A stretch of 51,231 bases of DNA. Source: Nevskiales bacterium (lineage in GTDB: Bacteria; Pseudomonadota; Gammaproteobacteria; Nevskiales; DATLYR01). The notes beneath the pieces were generated by a model. That model did no database searches. It saw nothing but the letters and a program-made list of their open reading frames with translations, and was not told where the DNA came from. The first letter of the stretch is position 1. Each line of letters opens with the position of its first letter. Below, piece after piece: positions 39,401 to 47,969 of this stretch. The stretch is from positions 1-51,231 of the forward strand of contig DATLYR010000122.1 of the NCBI GenBank assembly GCA_035574475.1, read 5' to 3'. The position numbers were made by a program, and so were the translations under genes.

Positions 39401-40384
39401 GTGCGCCTGTCACCGCGCCAATACCTCCGTCGCCGGATCCGCGAATACATCTTCCGCCGCATCCGGCGCGTGCCGGGGCCGGTGACCGTCCGCCGGCAGC
39501 GCATCTATATCGTGCCGACGCGCTTCGGCTACGTCTTCGGGCTGATGCTGTTCGTGATGCTGCTGGGCGCGATGAACTACAGCAACAGCATGGCCTTCGC
39601 GCTGACCTTCCTGCTGGCGGGACTCGGCCTGGTATGCATGCACCACACCCATCGCAACCTCGTGCACCTGTCGGTGCGCGCAGGACGCCATGCACCCGTG
39701 TTTGCGGGCCATGACGCCCAGTTCCAGCTGGTGCTCGACAATCCGGCTGCCGCGCACCGCTATGCACTGGTCGCCAGTCCGGTCGATGACGAGCAGAACC
39801 CACTGCACTTCGACGTGCCGGCCCACGGCAGCGCCCTGGCGCGGCTGCTGTTGCCCGCGCCGCGACGCGGGCTGCTGCCGGCACCGCCCTTTCGGCTCTA
39901 CACCGAGTATCCGCTCGGGCTGTTCCATGCCTGGACCTGGATCGAGCTGGACATGCAGTGCGTGGTCTATCCTGCGCCGGCGGACAGCCGCCTGCAGCCG
40001 CCGCCGGCGCCAGGCGGCGACAGCGGCATCCCCGACCGCATCGGCGGCAAGGAGGATTTCATCGGCCTGCGCAACTACCAGCGGGGCGATGCCTCGCGCC
40101 TGATCCACTGGAAAACACTGCCGCGCACGGGGCAGCTGATGGTCAAGCAGTTCGCCGACCCGGTACAGCGCGAGCTGTGGCTGGACTGGGACAGCCTGGC
40201 CGGCATGGACACCGAGGCGCGCCTGTCGCAGCTGTGCCGCTGGGTACTCGATGCGCACCGGGCCGGCAAGAGCTACGGGCTGGCGCTGCCGGGAACCCGA
40301 CTGCCGCCCGCCAGCAGCGAACAGCACCGGCATGCCTGCCTCGAGGCGCTGGCGCTGTTCCAGGGCGGGACGGTCGCGACATGA
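39401..40384 (+). CDS. DUF58 domain membrane protein
   Basis: The 327-residue protein starts at GTG 39401, one base after the moxR stop. Two N-terminal transmembrane helices (FGYVFGLMLFVMLLGAM, FALTFLLAGLGLVCM) are followed by an Ig-like region. The DUF58 core is GGKEDFIGLRNYQRGDASRLIHWK, then LMVKQF. It is usually partnered with MoxR and may serve as its substrate-binding or vWA-like adaptor. The stop overlaps the next gene by ATGA. Confidence 0.9.
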   Translation: MRLSPRQYLRRRIREYIFRRIRRVPGPVTVRRQRIYIVPTRFGYVFGLMLFVMLLGAMNYSNSMAFALTFLLAGLGLVCMHHTHRNLVHLSVRAGRHAPVFAGHDAQFQLVLDNPAAAHRYALVASPVDDEQNPLHFDVPAHGSALARLLLPAPRRGLLPAPPFRLYTEYPLGLFHAWTWIELDMQCVVYPAPADSRLQPPPAPGGDSGIPDRIGGKEDFIGLRNYQRGDASRLIHWKTLPRTGQLMVKQFADPVQRELWLDWDSLAGMDTEARLSQLCRWVLDAHRAGKSYGLALPGTRLPPASSEQHRHACLEALALFQGGTVAT

Positions 40385-42405
40385 GCGCAACGCCCAACCT
40401 GATCGCGCATCGGCTCGCAGCGCACCTGTCGCCGGATCCCTCGCCGCCAGGCGAGGCCGCGCTGCCGAACTGGACGTTGCTGCGCCTGCTGGCCTGCCTG
40501 GCGGTCGTCATCCTGCCGCATTTCCAGCGCCTGCCGGTGTGGGCCTCGGTGCTGGTGACGGCGGTGCTTGTCTGGCGCGGCCTGGCTGCGCTGCGGCGCT
40601 GGCCGCTGCCACCCGCCTGGTTGCGCAGCATACTGGCCTTTGCGGCGTTCGCCGGCCTGTTCCTGAGCTATGGCCGGATCAACAGCAGTGAGGCCGGGGC
40701 CGGGCTGCTGGTGGTCATGGTCGCACTCAAGCTGACCGAGATGAACCGCCTGCGCGACTGTGCCATCGTGCTGATGCTCGCCTATTTCATCCTGGTCACG
40801 CATTTTCTGGCCTCGCAGGAAATCGGCACCACGGCTTATGTCTTCGCCAGCGCCTGGCTGGTCACTGCCCTGCTGCTCGAGGCCAGCCACCCGCAGGGGC
40901 CGCTGCCTCCGCGCGCGACGTTGCGCGAGGGCGCTACGCTGCTGCTGCAGGCCGTGCCGCTGATGCTGCTGATGTTCGTGCTGTTCCCGCGCATCCCGGG
41001 CCCCTTATGGGGCGTGCCGGCCGACACGCACAGTGCACGCATGGGCCTCAGCGGCTCGATGGAGCCCGGAACGATCAGCCAGCTCAGCCGCTCCGACGAG
41101 ATCGCCTTCCGCGTGGTGTTTCTCGACCCGGTGCCGCCGCCGAACCAGCGCTACTGGCGCGGCCCAGTGTTGTGGAACTACGATGGGCGCGCCTGGGGCG
41201 CCGGCCATGAAACGCCCGCGGCGACGGCCCTGCCGGCGCCACAATCCTTGGGCGGCGGCGTACGCCAGGAAATCATGCTCGAACCACACGACCAGAACTG
41301 GCTGCTGGCGCTCGACCTGCCGGCACAGGGCCCGCCACAGTCCATTCAGGGCAGCGGCTATCAACTGCTGAGCAGCCGACCGCTGCGCGAGCGGCAGCTG
41401 TACCAGGTGCTCTCCTATCCGCGTTACCGGCTGCAGCCGGAGCTGCCGGAGCCCACGCGCCAGCGCGCCCTGCAGCTGCCGCGCTACGGCAATGCGCGGT
41501 TGCGCGCCCTGGCGCAGGAATGGCGTGCGCGATCCCGCAGCGACCGCGACGTGGTCAACGCCGCCCTGCGCATGTTCAACCAGGAAGCGTTCGTGTACAC
41601 GCTGCAGCCGCCGCTGCTCTCGCGCACCAGCGCCATGGACGATTTTCTGTTCAACACGCGACGCGGCTTCTGCGAGCACTACGCCAGTGCCTTCACCCTG
41701 CTGATGCGCGCGGCCGGCATCCCGGCGCGCGTGGTGACCGGCTATCTGGGCGGTGAGTTGAATGCCGCCGGCGGGCATTTCACCGTACGGCAGTCGGATG
41801 CGCACGCCTGGAGCGAGGTCTGGCTGCCGGGCGAAGGCTGGGTGCGCGTGGACCCGACCGCCGCGGTGGCGCCGCAGCGCGTCGAATCGGGACTCGCCGC
41901 CGCCCTGCCCGACAGTGAGGCGGCACTCGTCCGGCGCGGCAGCGACATCTACTGGGTGTACCAGCTCGAGAGCTACTGGGAATGGACCAACGCCATCTGG
42001 AACCGTTCGATCCTGGCCTATGGCCCCGAGCTGCAGCAGCAGTTCCTCGAACGCTTCGGCATCCGCGACTGGTACCGGATGACGCTGGTGCTGACCGCAC
42101 TGGTGGTCGGCTTTCTCGCGCTGCTGGGCGCGGTGCTGCTGTGGCAGGCACGGCCGCGCGGCATCGACGACCCGGCGCTGCGCGAATGGGCGCGCGTCGG
42201 CCGGGCGCTGGCGCGCCGCAATCTGCCCCGGCTGCCGCACGAGGGCCCGCGCGATTACGCCGAGCGCGTGGCCCGCGCACGGCCGGATCTCGCCGCCGAC
42301 ATGGATCGCATCAGCGGCCTGTACATCGGCCTGCGTTATGCCGGCGTGGACGACAGGGCCGCCTTGCGGCAGCTGCGGGACTACGCGCGCCGCTTCAAGC
42401 CTTAG
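40381..42405 (+). CDS. tgpA: Transglutaminase-like membrane protein (TgpA family)
   Basis: The 674-residue protein has an N-terminal DUF3488 membrane region (about six helices, residues 30-200), a periplasmic transglutaminase domain and a final helix near 570 followed by a cytoplasmic DUF4129-like tail. The catalytic triad is C431 (GFCEHYAS), H475 (DAHAWSEVW) and D491 (RVDPTAAV). In Pseudomonas aeruginosa TgpA is essential and envelope-associated. ATG 40381 overlaps the DUF58 stop by four bases. The TAG stop at 42403-42405 coincides with the insertion point of the MITE that follows, so its last base belongs to that element. Confidence 0.93.
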   Translation: MSATPNLIAHRLAAHLSPDPSPPGEAALPNWTLLRLLACLAVVILPHFQRLPVWASVLVTAVLVWRGLAALRRWPLPPAWLRSILAFAAFAGLFLSYGRINSSEAGAGLLVVMVALKLTEMNRLRDCAIVLMLAYFILVTHFLASQEIGTTAYVFASAWLVTALLLEASHPQGPLPPRATLREGATLLLQAVPLMLLMFVLFPRIPGPLWGVPADTHSARMGLSGSMEPGTISQLSRSDEIAFRVVFLDPVPPPNQRYWRGPVLWNYDGRAWGAGHETPAATALPAPQSLGGGVRQEIMLEPHDQNWLLALDLPAQGPPQSIQGSGYQLLSSRPLRERQLYQVLSYPRYRLQPELPEPTRQRALQLPRYGNARLRALAQEWRARSRSDRDVVNAALRMFNQEAFVYTLQPPLLSRTSAMDDFLFNTRRGFCEHYASAFTLLMRAAGIPARVVTGYLGGELNAAGGHFTVRQSDAHAWSEVWLPGEGWVRVDPTAAVAPQRVESGLAAALPDSEAALVRRGSDIYWVYQLESYWEWTNAIWNRSILAYGPELQQQFLERFGIRDWYRMTLVLTALVVGFLALLGAVLLWQARPRGIDDPALREWARVGRALARRNLPRLPHEGPRDYAERVARARPDLAADMDRISGLYIGLRYAGVDDRAALRQLRDYARRFKP

Positions 42406-42672
42406 AACCCATCTCATAATCCCCCGCGAGCCGCGTTACGGGTCGAAATGCGCGGATGCAAGGCGCGCGGCGCAGCCCATACTGGAAGGGTCTGGGCAAG
42501 CCGCGCAACACAGCAGCCGCGCATTTCGGCCGTAACCCTTCGGGACCGGGCGCTTTTGGCCCATGGCTTTGTTGCGACTCGCTCGTGTACAGTCAGTACA
42601 CCACGCTCGTCGCGCCGCGCCCTGGGCCAAAAGCACCACGGTCGCGGCCGCGCGGGATTATGAGATGGGTTC
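42405..42672. mobile_element. 268-bp MITE with perfect terminal inverted repeats and TA flanks
   Basis: The element begins GAACCCATCTCATAATCCC and ends with its exact reverse complement, each end flanked by TA. Inside are further inverted repeats: CGAAATGCGCGG/CCGCGCATTTCG (42444-42455, 42517-42528), GCTTTTGGCCCA/TGGGCCAAAAGC (42552-42563, 42623-42634) and GTGTAC/GTACAC (42586-42602). No open frame for a transposase is present. The TA flanks fit an IS630/Tc1-mariner type mobiliser, which must be encoded elsewhere. The remaining 112 bases to 42784 show nothing. Confidence 0.88.
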
Positions 42673-42784
42673 TAGTCACGTCCTTCTGGCAGACATACTG
42701 AACAGCCCGTCAAACGGCATGTCCCTCGAAGTGCGCACTATTTGGCAACCTGATCAGTAAGACCCCAGCAAGCAAGAACGCAAC

Positions 42785-43576
42785 TCACGCCGCCTGGGGC
42801 GCGGTATGGCGCTGGTGCAGGAAGCGCAGCACCTCGGCGCGGCAGTGGTTGTACCGCGCGTCGTCGGCCAGTTGTACGCGCCGGCGGGGACGGTCCAGCG
42901 CCACTTCCAGAACCTGCCCGACCGAGGCGGCCGGGCCGTTGGTCATCATGACGATGCGGTCCGACAGCAGCACCGCCTCATCCACGTCGTGCGTCACCAT
43001 GATCACGGTGCTGCCGAGCCGCTGCTGGATCTCCATCAGCGAATCCTGCAGGCTGGCACGGGTGAGCGCGTCCAGCGCACCGAAGGGCTCGTCCATCAGC
43101 AGCAGCTTGGGTTCCATGGCCAGCGCACGCGCGATGCCTACGCGCTGCTTCATGCCGCCGGACAACTCGTGCGGATGCCGATTGCGCGCGTGGGCAAGGC
43201 CCACCAGTTCCAGCGCCGCCTCGCTGCGCCGGCGCAGCTGCGCCCGGCGCTCGCGGCCGCCAAACACCCGCTCCACCGCCAGGTGCACGTTGCCGTAGGC
43301 CGTCAGCCAGGGCAGCAGCGAGTGGTTCTGGAACACGACCGCACGATCCGGTCCCGGGCCATGAATCTCGCGGCCGTTGAGTATGGCGCCGCCCTGCGTC
43401 GCCTCGACCAGCCCGGCGACGAGGTTCAGCAGGGTGGACTTGCCACAGCCGGAGTGGCCGATGATCGAGACGAATTCGCCCTGCGCGACCGCAAGGTTAA
43501 TGTTCTCGATGGCACGGAAGCTGCCCTTGCGGGTCTTGAACTCGACCGTCGCGTGATCGATCTGAAGAAACGTCAT
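42785..43576 (-). CDS. nrtD: Nitrate/nitrite ABC transporter ATP-binding protein
   Basis: The 263-residue ATPase has Walker A GHSGCGKST, the signature LSGGMKQR, Walker B LLLMDEP and the switch MVTHDVDEAV. It resembles NrtD/NrtC/TauB-type ATPases; the nitrate assignment rests on the neighbouring NrtA-like binding protein and NrtB-like permease. It is the last gene of the operon. Confidence 0.9.
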   Translation of the reverse strand: MTFLQIDHATVEFKTRKGSFRAIENINLAVAQGEFVSIIGHSGCGKSTLLNLVAGLVEATQGGAILNGREIHGPGPDRAVVFQNHSLLPWLTAYGNVHLAVERVFGGRERRAQLRRRSEAALELVGLAHARNRHPHELSGGMKQRVGIARALAMEPKLLLMDEPFGALDALTRASLQDSLMEIQQRLGSTVIMVTHDVDEAVLLSDRIVMMTNGPAASVGQVLEVALDRPRRRVQLADDARYNHCRAEVLRFLHQRHTAPQAA

Positions 43577-43622
43577 TTCAGGCTCCCGCTCGCCCGTTCT
43601 GGAAATTGCGCGTCACGCATGA

Positions 43623-44546
43623 CTAACGGCCCCGGTAATCGAAGCGCGCGGCCATGCGGCTCATGCCGGTCTCCAAGAGCAGGCCGATGCTGCCGATGAC
43701 AAAGATCGCGATGATGATGTGTTCCATGTTCAGGTTATTCCACTCATCCCAGACCCAGAAGCCGATGCCGGTGCCACCGGTCAGCATCTCGCTGGCCACG
43801 ATCACCAGCCAGGCGATGCCCAGCGCCAGCCGCGCGCCGGTCAGCACGTAGGGCACGGTGGCCGGCAGCAGGATGCGGATAAAGACCTTCCACTCCGGCA
43901 GCTTCAGGACGCGGGCGACGTTGAGGTAATCCTGCGGCACGCTGGCCACGCCGGCTGCGGTATTCATCACCATCGGCCAGATACTGCAGATGAAGATCAC
44001 GAAGATCGCCGCCGGGTCCGCGGCCTTGAACACCGCCAGCCCGATCGGCAGCCAGGCCAGCGGCGATACCGGCCGCAGCAGACTGATGATCGGATTGAAG
44101 GCGCGGCTCAGCATCAGAAAGCGCCCCAGCAGGAAGCCCAGCGGAATGCCGGCCAGGGCCGCGAGGCCGAAACCGAGCGCGACGCGCTTGAGCGAGTTGT
44201 AAACATTCCAGCCGATACCCTGGTCGTTCGGCCCGTTCCGATAGAACGGATCGCTGAACAGCAGTTTCGCCGCCTCCCAGGTCTTCGTCGGGCCCGGCAG
44301 ATAGTCGGTACCCGAGGCCACCGCCGACCAAACTGCCGCAAAGACCACCAGCCCGAGCAGGGGCGGCAGCAGGCGCGCGAACGCGCCCTGCAGCCACGCC
44401 TGTACTTCGGGGCGCTGCAGCAAGGGCACGAAGGCCGCCCGTTCTGAGGCGGCTTCCGTTGCCGATTGCGCGGCTGCGGTGTCGGCACGTACCCGATCGC
44501 CGGTATAGCCGGCCATCGCGACGACTTTGGGGCTCAAGGCATGCAT
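43623..44546 (-). CDS. nrtB: Nitrate/nitrite ABC transporter permease
   Basis: The 307-residue inner-membrane protein has about six helices and the permease EAA-type loop around DYLNVARVLKLPEWKVFIRILLPATVPYVLTG. The N-terminal about 75 residues are hydrophilic. ATG 44546 (MHALSPKVVAMAG) has GGAG upstream. It lies between the binding protein and the ATPase, with 22 and 46 base gaps, as in nrtABD operons. Confidence 0.9.
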   Translation of the reverse strand: MHALSPKVVAMAGYTGDRVRADTAAAQSATEAASERAAFVPLLQRPEVQAWLQGAFARLLPPLLGLVVFAAVWSAVASGTDYLPGPTKTWEAAKLLFSDPFYRNGPNDQGIGWNVYNSLKRVALGFGLAALAGIPLGFLLGRFLMLSRAFNPIISLLRPVSPLAWLPIGLAVFKAADPAAIFVIFICSIWPMVMNTAAGVASVPQDYLNVARVLKLPEWKVFIRILLPATVPYVLTGARLALGIAWLVIVASEMLTGGTGIGFWVWDEWNNLNMEHIIIAIFVIGSIGLLLETGMSRMAARFDYRGR

Positions 44547-44568
44547 GGTGCAATCTCCGCGGGTGCGT

Positions 44569-45837
44569 TCATGCCCGGAGCTTGAAACCGGCGGCATACT
44601 CGGCCGGTCTGGCCGGATCGAAGGTCACGCCGTCGAACAGCGTTTCGGTTTTCAGCGGGCTGGCCGGCACCGAGATGCCCATCGCCTTCGCCACCTCGGT
44701 ATAGATCGCCACCTGGTTGACCTGCCTGGCGACCGCGAGATAGTCCACGTCTTCCTTGAGCAGGCCCCAGCGCCGGTGCTGGGTCATGAACCAGATGCCG
44801 TGCGACAGATAGGGGAAGTTCACCTCGCCGTCATTGTGGAACTTCATGAAGTCCGGGTCTTTCCAGGACTTGCCCGCGCCGTCTTCGTACTCGCCCAGCA
44901 TGCGGCCGAGGATCACCGGCGGCGGCGCGTTGACATAGGACTTGCCGGCGATGATCTCGGACACCCTGGCGCGGTTCGCCAAGGTGTCGATGTGCCGCGA
45001 GGCCTCCAGCACGGCCCGCATCATCGCGCGGGTGGTGTTGGGGTACTGGTCCACGAACGCCCGGGTCGTGCCCAGCACCTTCTCCGGGTGATTCTTCCAG
45101 ATCGCCTGCGTAGTGGTCGCAGTGAAGCCGATCTTGTCGAAGATGGCGCGCGCGTTCCACGGCTCGCCCACGCAATAGCCATCCATGTTGCCGACGCGCA
45201 TATTGGCCACCATCTGCGGCGGCGGGATGGTGATGTTCTTGACGTCGACGAAGGGATCGATGCCATGCGCTGCCAGCCAGTAGTACAGCCACATGGCATG
45301 CGTGCCAGTCGGGAAGGTTTGCGCAAAGGTGTATTCGCGCCCCTTCTTGTCGATGGCCGCCTTGAGGCTGGTGCCATCCTTCACACCCATGTCGCGCAGC
45401 TTGTTCGACAGGGTGATGGCCTGGCCGTTGTGGTTGAGGCCCATCAGAATGGCCATGTCCTTCTTTTGCGAGCCGATGCCCAGGTGCGCGCCGTAGATCA
45501 GGCCGTACAGTACGTGCGCGGCATCCAGCTGGCCGAGGATCAGCTTGTCGCGTACCGCCGCCCAGCTCGCTTCCTTCGAAACCGTGACGTTGAGCCCGTA
45601 CTTCTTGTACAGGCCGAGCTCACCCGCCATCACCACGCTGGCGCAGTCGGTCAGCGGGATGAAGCCGATCGCCAGATCGGTCTTCTCCGGTGCATCGGAG
45701 CCGGCCGCCCAGGCCACGCTCTGCAGCCAGCCCGGCACCAGGCCGGACAGCCCAGTGCCGCCCGCCGCCACTGCGGCGCCCTTGAGGAAGCGGCGGCGCG
45801 AACCACTGGCCGGCTTCTGGGTATCTTTGTCGCTCAT
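44569..45837 (-). CDS. nrtA: Nitrate/nitrite ABC transporter substrate-binding protein (Tat-exported)
   Basis: The 422-residue periplasmic protein has a twin-arginine signal (SRRRFLKGAAVAAGG, residues 13-27) and the NrtA/SsuA/CmpA-type fold. The family-type segments IGFIPLTDCASVVMAGELGLYKKYGLNV and VGEPWNARAIFDKIGF are visible. GGGAG lies upstream of the ATG. Discrimination from bicarbonate (CmpA) homologues rests on the neighbouring ANTAR regulator, which is typical of nitrate assimilation. Confidence 0.9.
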   Translation of the reverse strand: MSDKDTQKPASGSRRRFLKGAAVAAGGTGLSGLVPGWLQSVAWAAGSDAPEKTDLAIGFIPLTDCASVVMAGELGLYKKYGLNVTVSKEASWAAVRDKLILGQLDAAHVLYGLIYGAHLGIGSQKKDMAILMGLNHNGQAITLSNKLRDMGVKDGTSLKAAIDKKGREYTFAQTFPTGTHAMWLYYWLAAHGIDPFVDVKNITIPPPQMVANMRVGNMDGYCVGEPWNARAIFDKIGFTATTTQAIWKNHPEKVLGTTRAFVDQYPNTTRAMMRAVLEASRHIDTLANRARVSEIIAGKSYVNAPPPVILGRMLGEYEDGAGKSWKDPDFMKFHNDGEVNFPYLSHGIWFMTQHRRWGLLKEDVDYLAVARQVNQVAIYTEVAKAMGISVPASPLKTETLFDGVTFDPARPAEYAAGFKLRA

Positions 45838-45894
45838 GGCATAACTCCCGTCCTGAAGGTGTTCGTGCTGATACGGCCGCGGAAGCGACCCTCG

Positions 45895-47124
45895 TCAGAA
45901 CTTGTACTCGGCCTGGACCCAGAGCTTCTCCGTGTCCACGGCGAAGTCCTTTGCGCTGTAGTCGGCATACTTGAGCATCACGCTCAGGTTGTCGTTGATC
46001 GGCCGCGACAGGCTCGCGTCCCACTCGTCGCCGAAATCCGCACCGCCGCTGTCGGCAGAGAAATCGTGGTACACGGCGAGGAAGCTGAACTTCTCCACCA
46101 CGGCACCCAGGCTCAGATAGGCGTCCTGCACGCCGGCGGCGGGCGTGTTGAGGAACACGTCCGCCCAGCCCTGGAAGGCGTGCAGGGTCGCGAGCGGGGT
46201 CTGGAAGCCGTACACGCCGTCACCGCCGAGCACTTCGTAGCCCAGCTTGCCGGTCACCGCCTGGTAAGCCGCACCCAGCTCGACCAGCCGGTAGTCGGCC
46301 TCCACGCTGTCGGGCGAATCCTTGTGGCGGTCCTGGCTGGCGTACTCGAGCGCGTACAGGAACTTCACCGGCGCCAGCGGTACCGCGCCGGTGGCGCGCA
46401 GGCCGTAGGTCCGGGTGTCACGCCGCGCCGCCAGGTCCTGGTCGAAGTCCACGAAATAGGCGTAGCCCGCCAGATTGAGCGCTTCCGAGCGCGCCCAGGC
46501 CAGGTTCAGCAGGTCGCCCTGCAGCTGGAAGTCGCCGCCGAAGATGTTGTTGGCGTTGGTCAGGTGGGCATAGTGGATCGTGAGTTTCGGCAGCGCGGTA
46601 TTCACCACCGACAGGCCGTCATAAGTCATCTCGTTCTGCCGCCAGCCGACGTTGCCGATGAAGCGGTGGTTGTCCAGCACCAGCCGCTGGCGGCCATACT
46701 TGAGCACGGTCTTCGGGATGCCGGCATAGCGCAGCCAGAACTGGTTGAGCTCGGTGTCTTCCGGATCCGCGATCAGCGAGAAGCCCGTCTTGCCGTTGCA
46801 GCCATCGCCAAAGAACGGCGCGCCGGCGCCGGGGCAGCTGTTGTAGTCTTCGCCGCCCAGGGCATGCACATCCTCGAGCTCGACCATCAGGTCCAGGTCA
46901 TTCCACTTGGCGGTCGTATAGCCCAGGCGCGTGCGCAGGGTCAGCGCATCGGCGTTCTCCAGCGCGTTGTCCTGCTCGACGTCTTCGTAGCGCAGGCGCA
47001 GATCGAGGTTCGGCGTGCCGCCGGACAGCGCGTAGCGCAGCATGTCCAGCGATTCCGCCGCCGTGCCCATGCCGGTGCCGGCCAGCAACAGCAAGCCCAT
47101 GGTCCATCGGCTCCCGTTCAACAT
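45895..47124 (-). CDS. Outer-membrane porin (alginate-export/OprD-like), first gene of the nitrate operon
   Basis: The 409-residue protein has a signal peptide (TMGLLLLAGTGMGTAAES) and many amphipathic beta strands ending in a C-terminal aromatic residue (VQAEYKF), the beta-barrel assembly signal. Strand patterns fit the alginate_exp-type porin family. ATG 47124 has GGGAG upstream. It follows the ANTAR gene leader and precedes nrtA by 57 bases, so it probably provides anion entry for the uptake system. Substrate unproven. Confidence 0.82.
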   Translation of the reverse strand: MLNGSRWTMGLLLLAGTGMGTAAESLDMLRYALSGGTPNLDLRLRYEDVEQDNALENADALTLRTRLGYTTAKWNDLDLMVELEDVHALGGEDYNSCPGAGAPFFGDGCNGKTGFSLIADPEDTELNQFWLRYAGIPKTVLKYGRQRLVLDNHRFIGNVGWRQNEMTYDGLSVVNTALPKLTIHYAHLTNANNIFGGDFQLQGDLLNLAWARSEALNLAGYAYFVDFDQDLAARRDTRTYGLRATGAVPLAPVKFLYALEYASQDRHKDSPDSVEADYRLVELGAAYQAVTGKLGYEVLGGDGVYGFQTPLATLHAFQGWADVFLNTPAAGVQDAYLSLGAVVEKFSFLAVYHDFSADSGGADFGDEWDASLSRPINDNLSVMLKYADYSAKDFAVDTEKLWVQAEYKF

Positions 47125-47159
47125 CGTGTTCTCCCGTCGTTGCCCAAACTGATGCCCAT

Positions 47160-47205
47160 AAAAAAGGCGCCCCGCGCGGTCTTCAGCCGCAAGCGAGGCG
47201 CCTTT
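47160..47205 (-). terminator. Intrinsic terminator / attenuator in the leader of the nitrate operon
   Basis: On the minus strand AAAGGCGCC pairs perfectly with GGCGCCTTT, the hairpin ending in six T residues. It lies 36 bases before the porin ATG and after the ANTAR gene. Two more hairpins precede it in the leader: CAACT/AGTTG (47268-47282) and GGGCCG/CGGCCC with a six-base loop (47225-47242). This is the layout of ANTAR-controlled attenuators; it could also simply terminate the ANTAR gene. Confidence 0.8.
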
Positions 47206-47305
47206 GCCCGGATCGGTTGTTTCAGGGCCGGATTGCCGGCCCGGCTCTGCTAAAGCAATTGCGATGCCAACTTCTCGAGTTGCCCCCCAAGGACACCGGC
47301 CCTCC

Positions 47306-47878
47306 TCAGCCAATCGCCTGATTGAGCAGGGCTTGTGCCACGTCCGCCAGCTTCAGCCTGCGGTCCATCGCCAGACGGCGCAGCCGTGCGTAAGCCTCGC
47401 GCTCACTCAGCGCCTGACGCTCCATCAGCAGGCATTTGGCGCGATCGACGATCCGACTTTCTTCCAGCGAGTCCTGCATCCGCGCCAGTTCGGCCTGCAG
47501 GCGACCGTGGGCGCGGAAATGGCTGACCGAGACCTCAACCAGTGAACGCACCAGCGCTGGCGAGGCGCCGGTCACGGTGTAGGTGCTGATCCCCGCTTCG
47601 AGTGCGGCATGCGCCAGGCGCTGATCGTCCTGCTCGCTGAGCAGCACCGTCGGCCGCGGAAAACGCTGGTTGAGCAAGGCCAGGCCTTCCAGCGTATCGC
47701 GCCGCGGCGAATCGGCATCGATGAGGATGGCGTCGGGCAGGTGCCGTTTCACGGCCTCGACCATATCATCGCCGTCCGTGACCACGGCCACCACGCGGAA
47801 GCCGCTGGCCTCGAGCACGGACGGCAGCCGTGACCCACCCACGCGGCGCGCATCGACCAACAATACCCTGAGCGGCAT
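47306..47878 (-). CDS. nasT: ANTAR-domain response regulator (NasT-like antiterminator)
   Basis: This 190-residue protein has a receiver domain (VLLVDARR at the acidic pocket, AILIDADSPRRD with the putative phospho-aspartate) and a C-terminal ANTAR RNA-binding domain (RAKCLLMERQALSEREAYARLRRLAMD). NasT-type proteins bind hexaloop hairpins in nitrate-operon leaders and prevent termination. ATG 47878 is chosen (MPLRVLLVDARRVGG); longer frames are non-conserved. The hairpins and terminator just downstream are its likely target. The partner sensor NasS would resemble nrtA; none is seen besides NrtA. Confidence 0.9.
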   Translation of the reverse strand: MPLRVLLVDARRVGGSRLPSVLEASGFRVVAVVTDGDDMVEAVKRHLPDAILIDADSPRRDTLEGLALLNQRFPRPTVLLSEQDDQRLAHAALEAGISTYTVTGASPALVRSLVEVSVSHFRAHGRLQAELARMQDSLEESRIVDRAKCLLMERQALSEREAYARLRRLAMDRRLKLADVAQALLNQAIG

Positions 47879-47969
47879 GGCACACCCGGAGCCTTTGCGC
47901 TCCCGGAACAACTGCCAGCTGCCAGAGCAATTTGCGTGCCGGGCACGTTTTGCAAAGGGGGACAGCGGC

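Noticed and set aside
44527-47253. 908-codon plus-strand frame opposite nrtA and the porin
   Set aside because: Shadow of two recognised genes; no recognisable fold.
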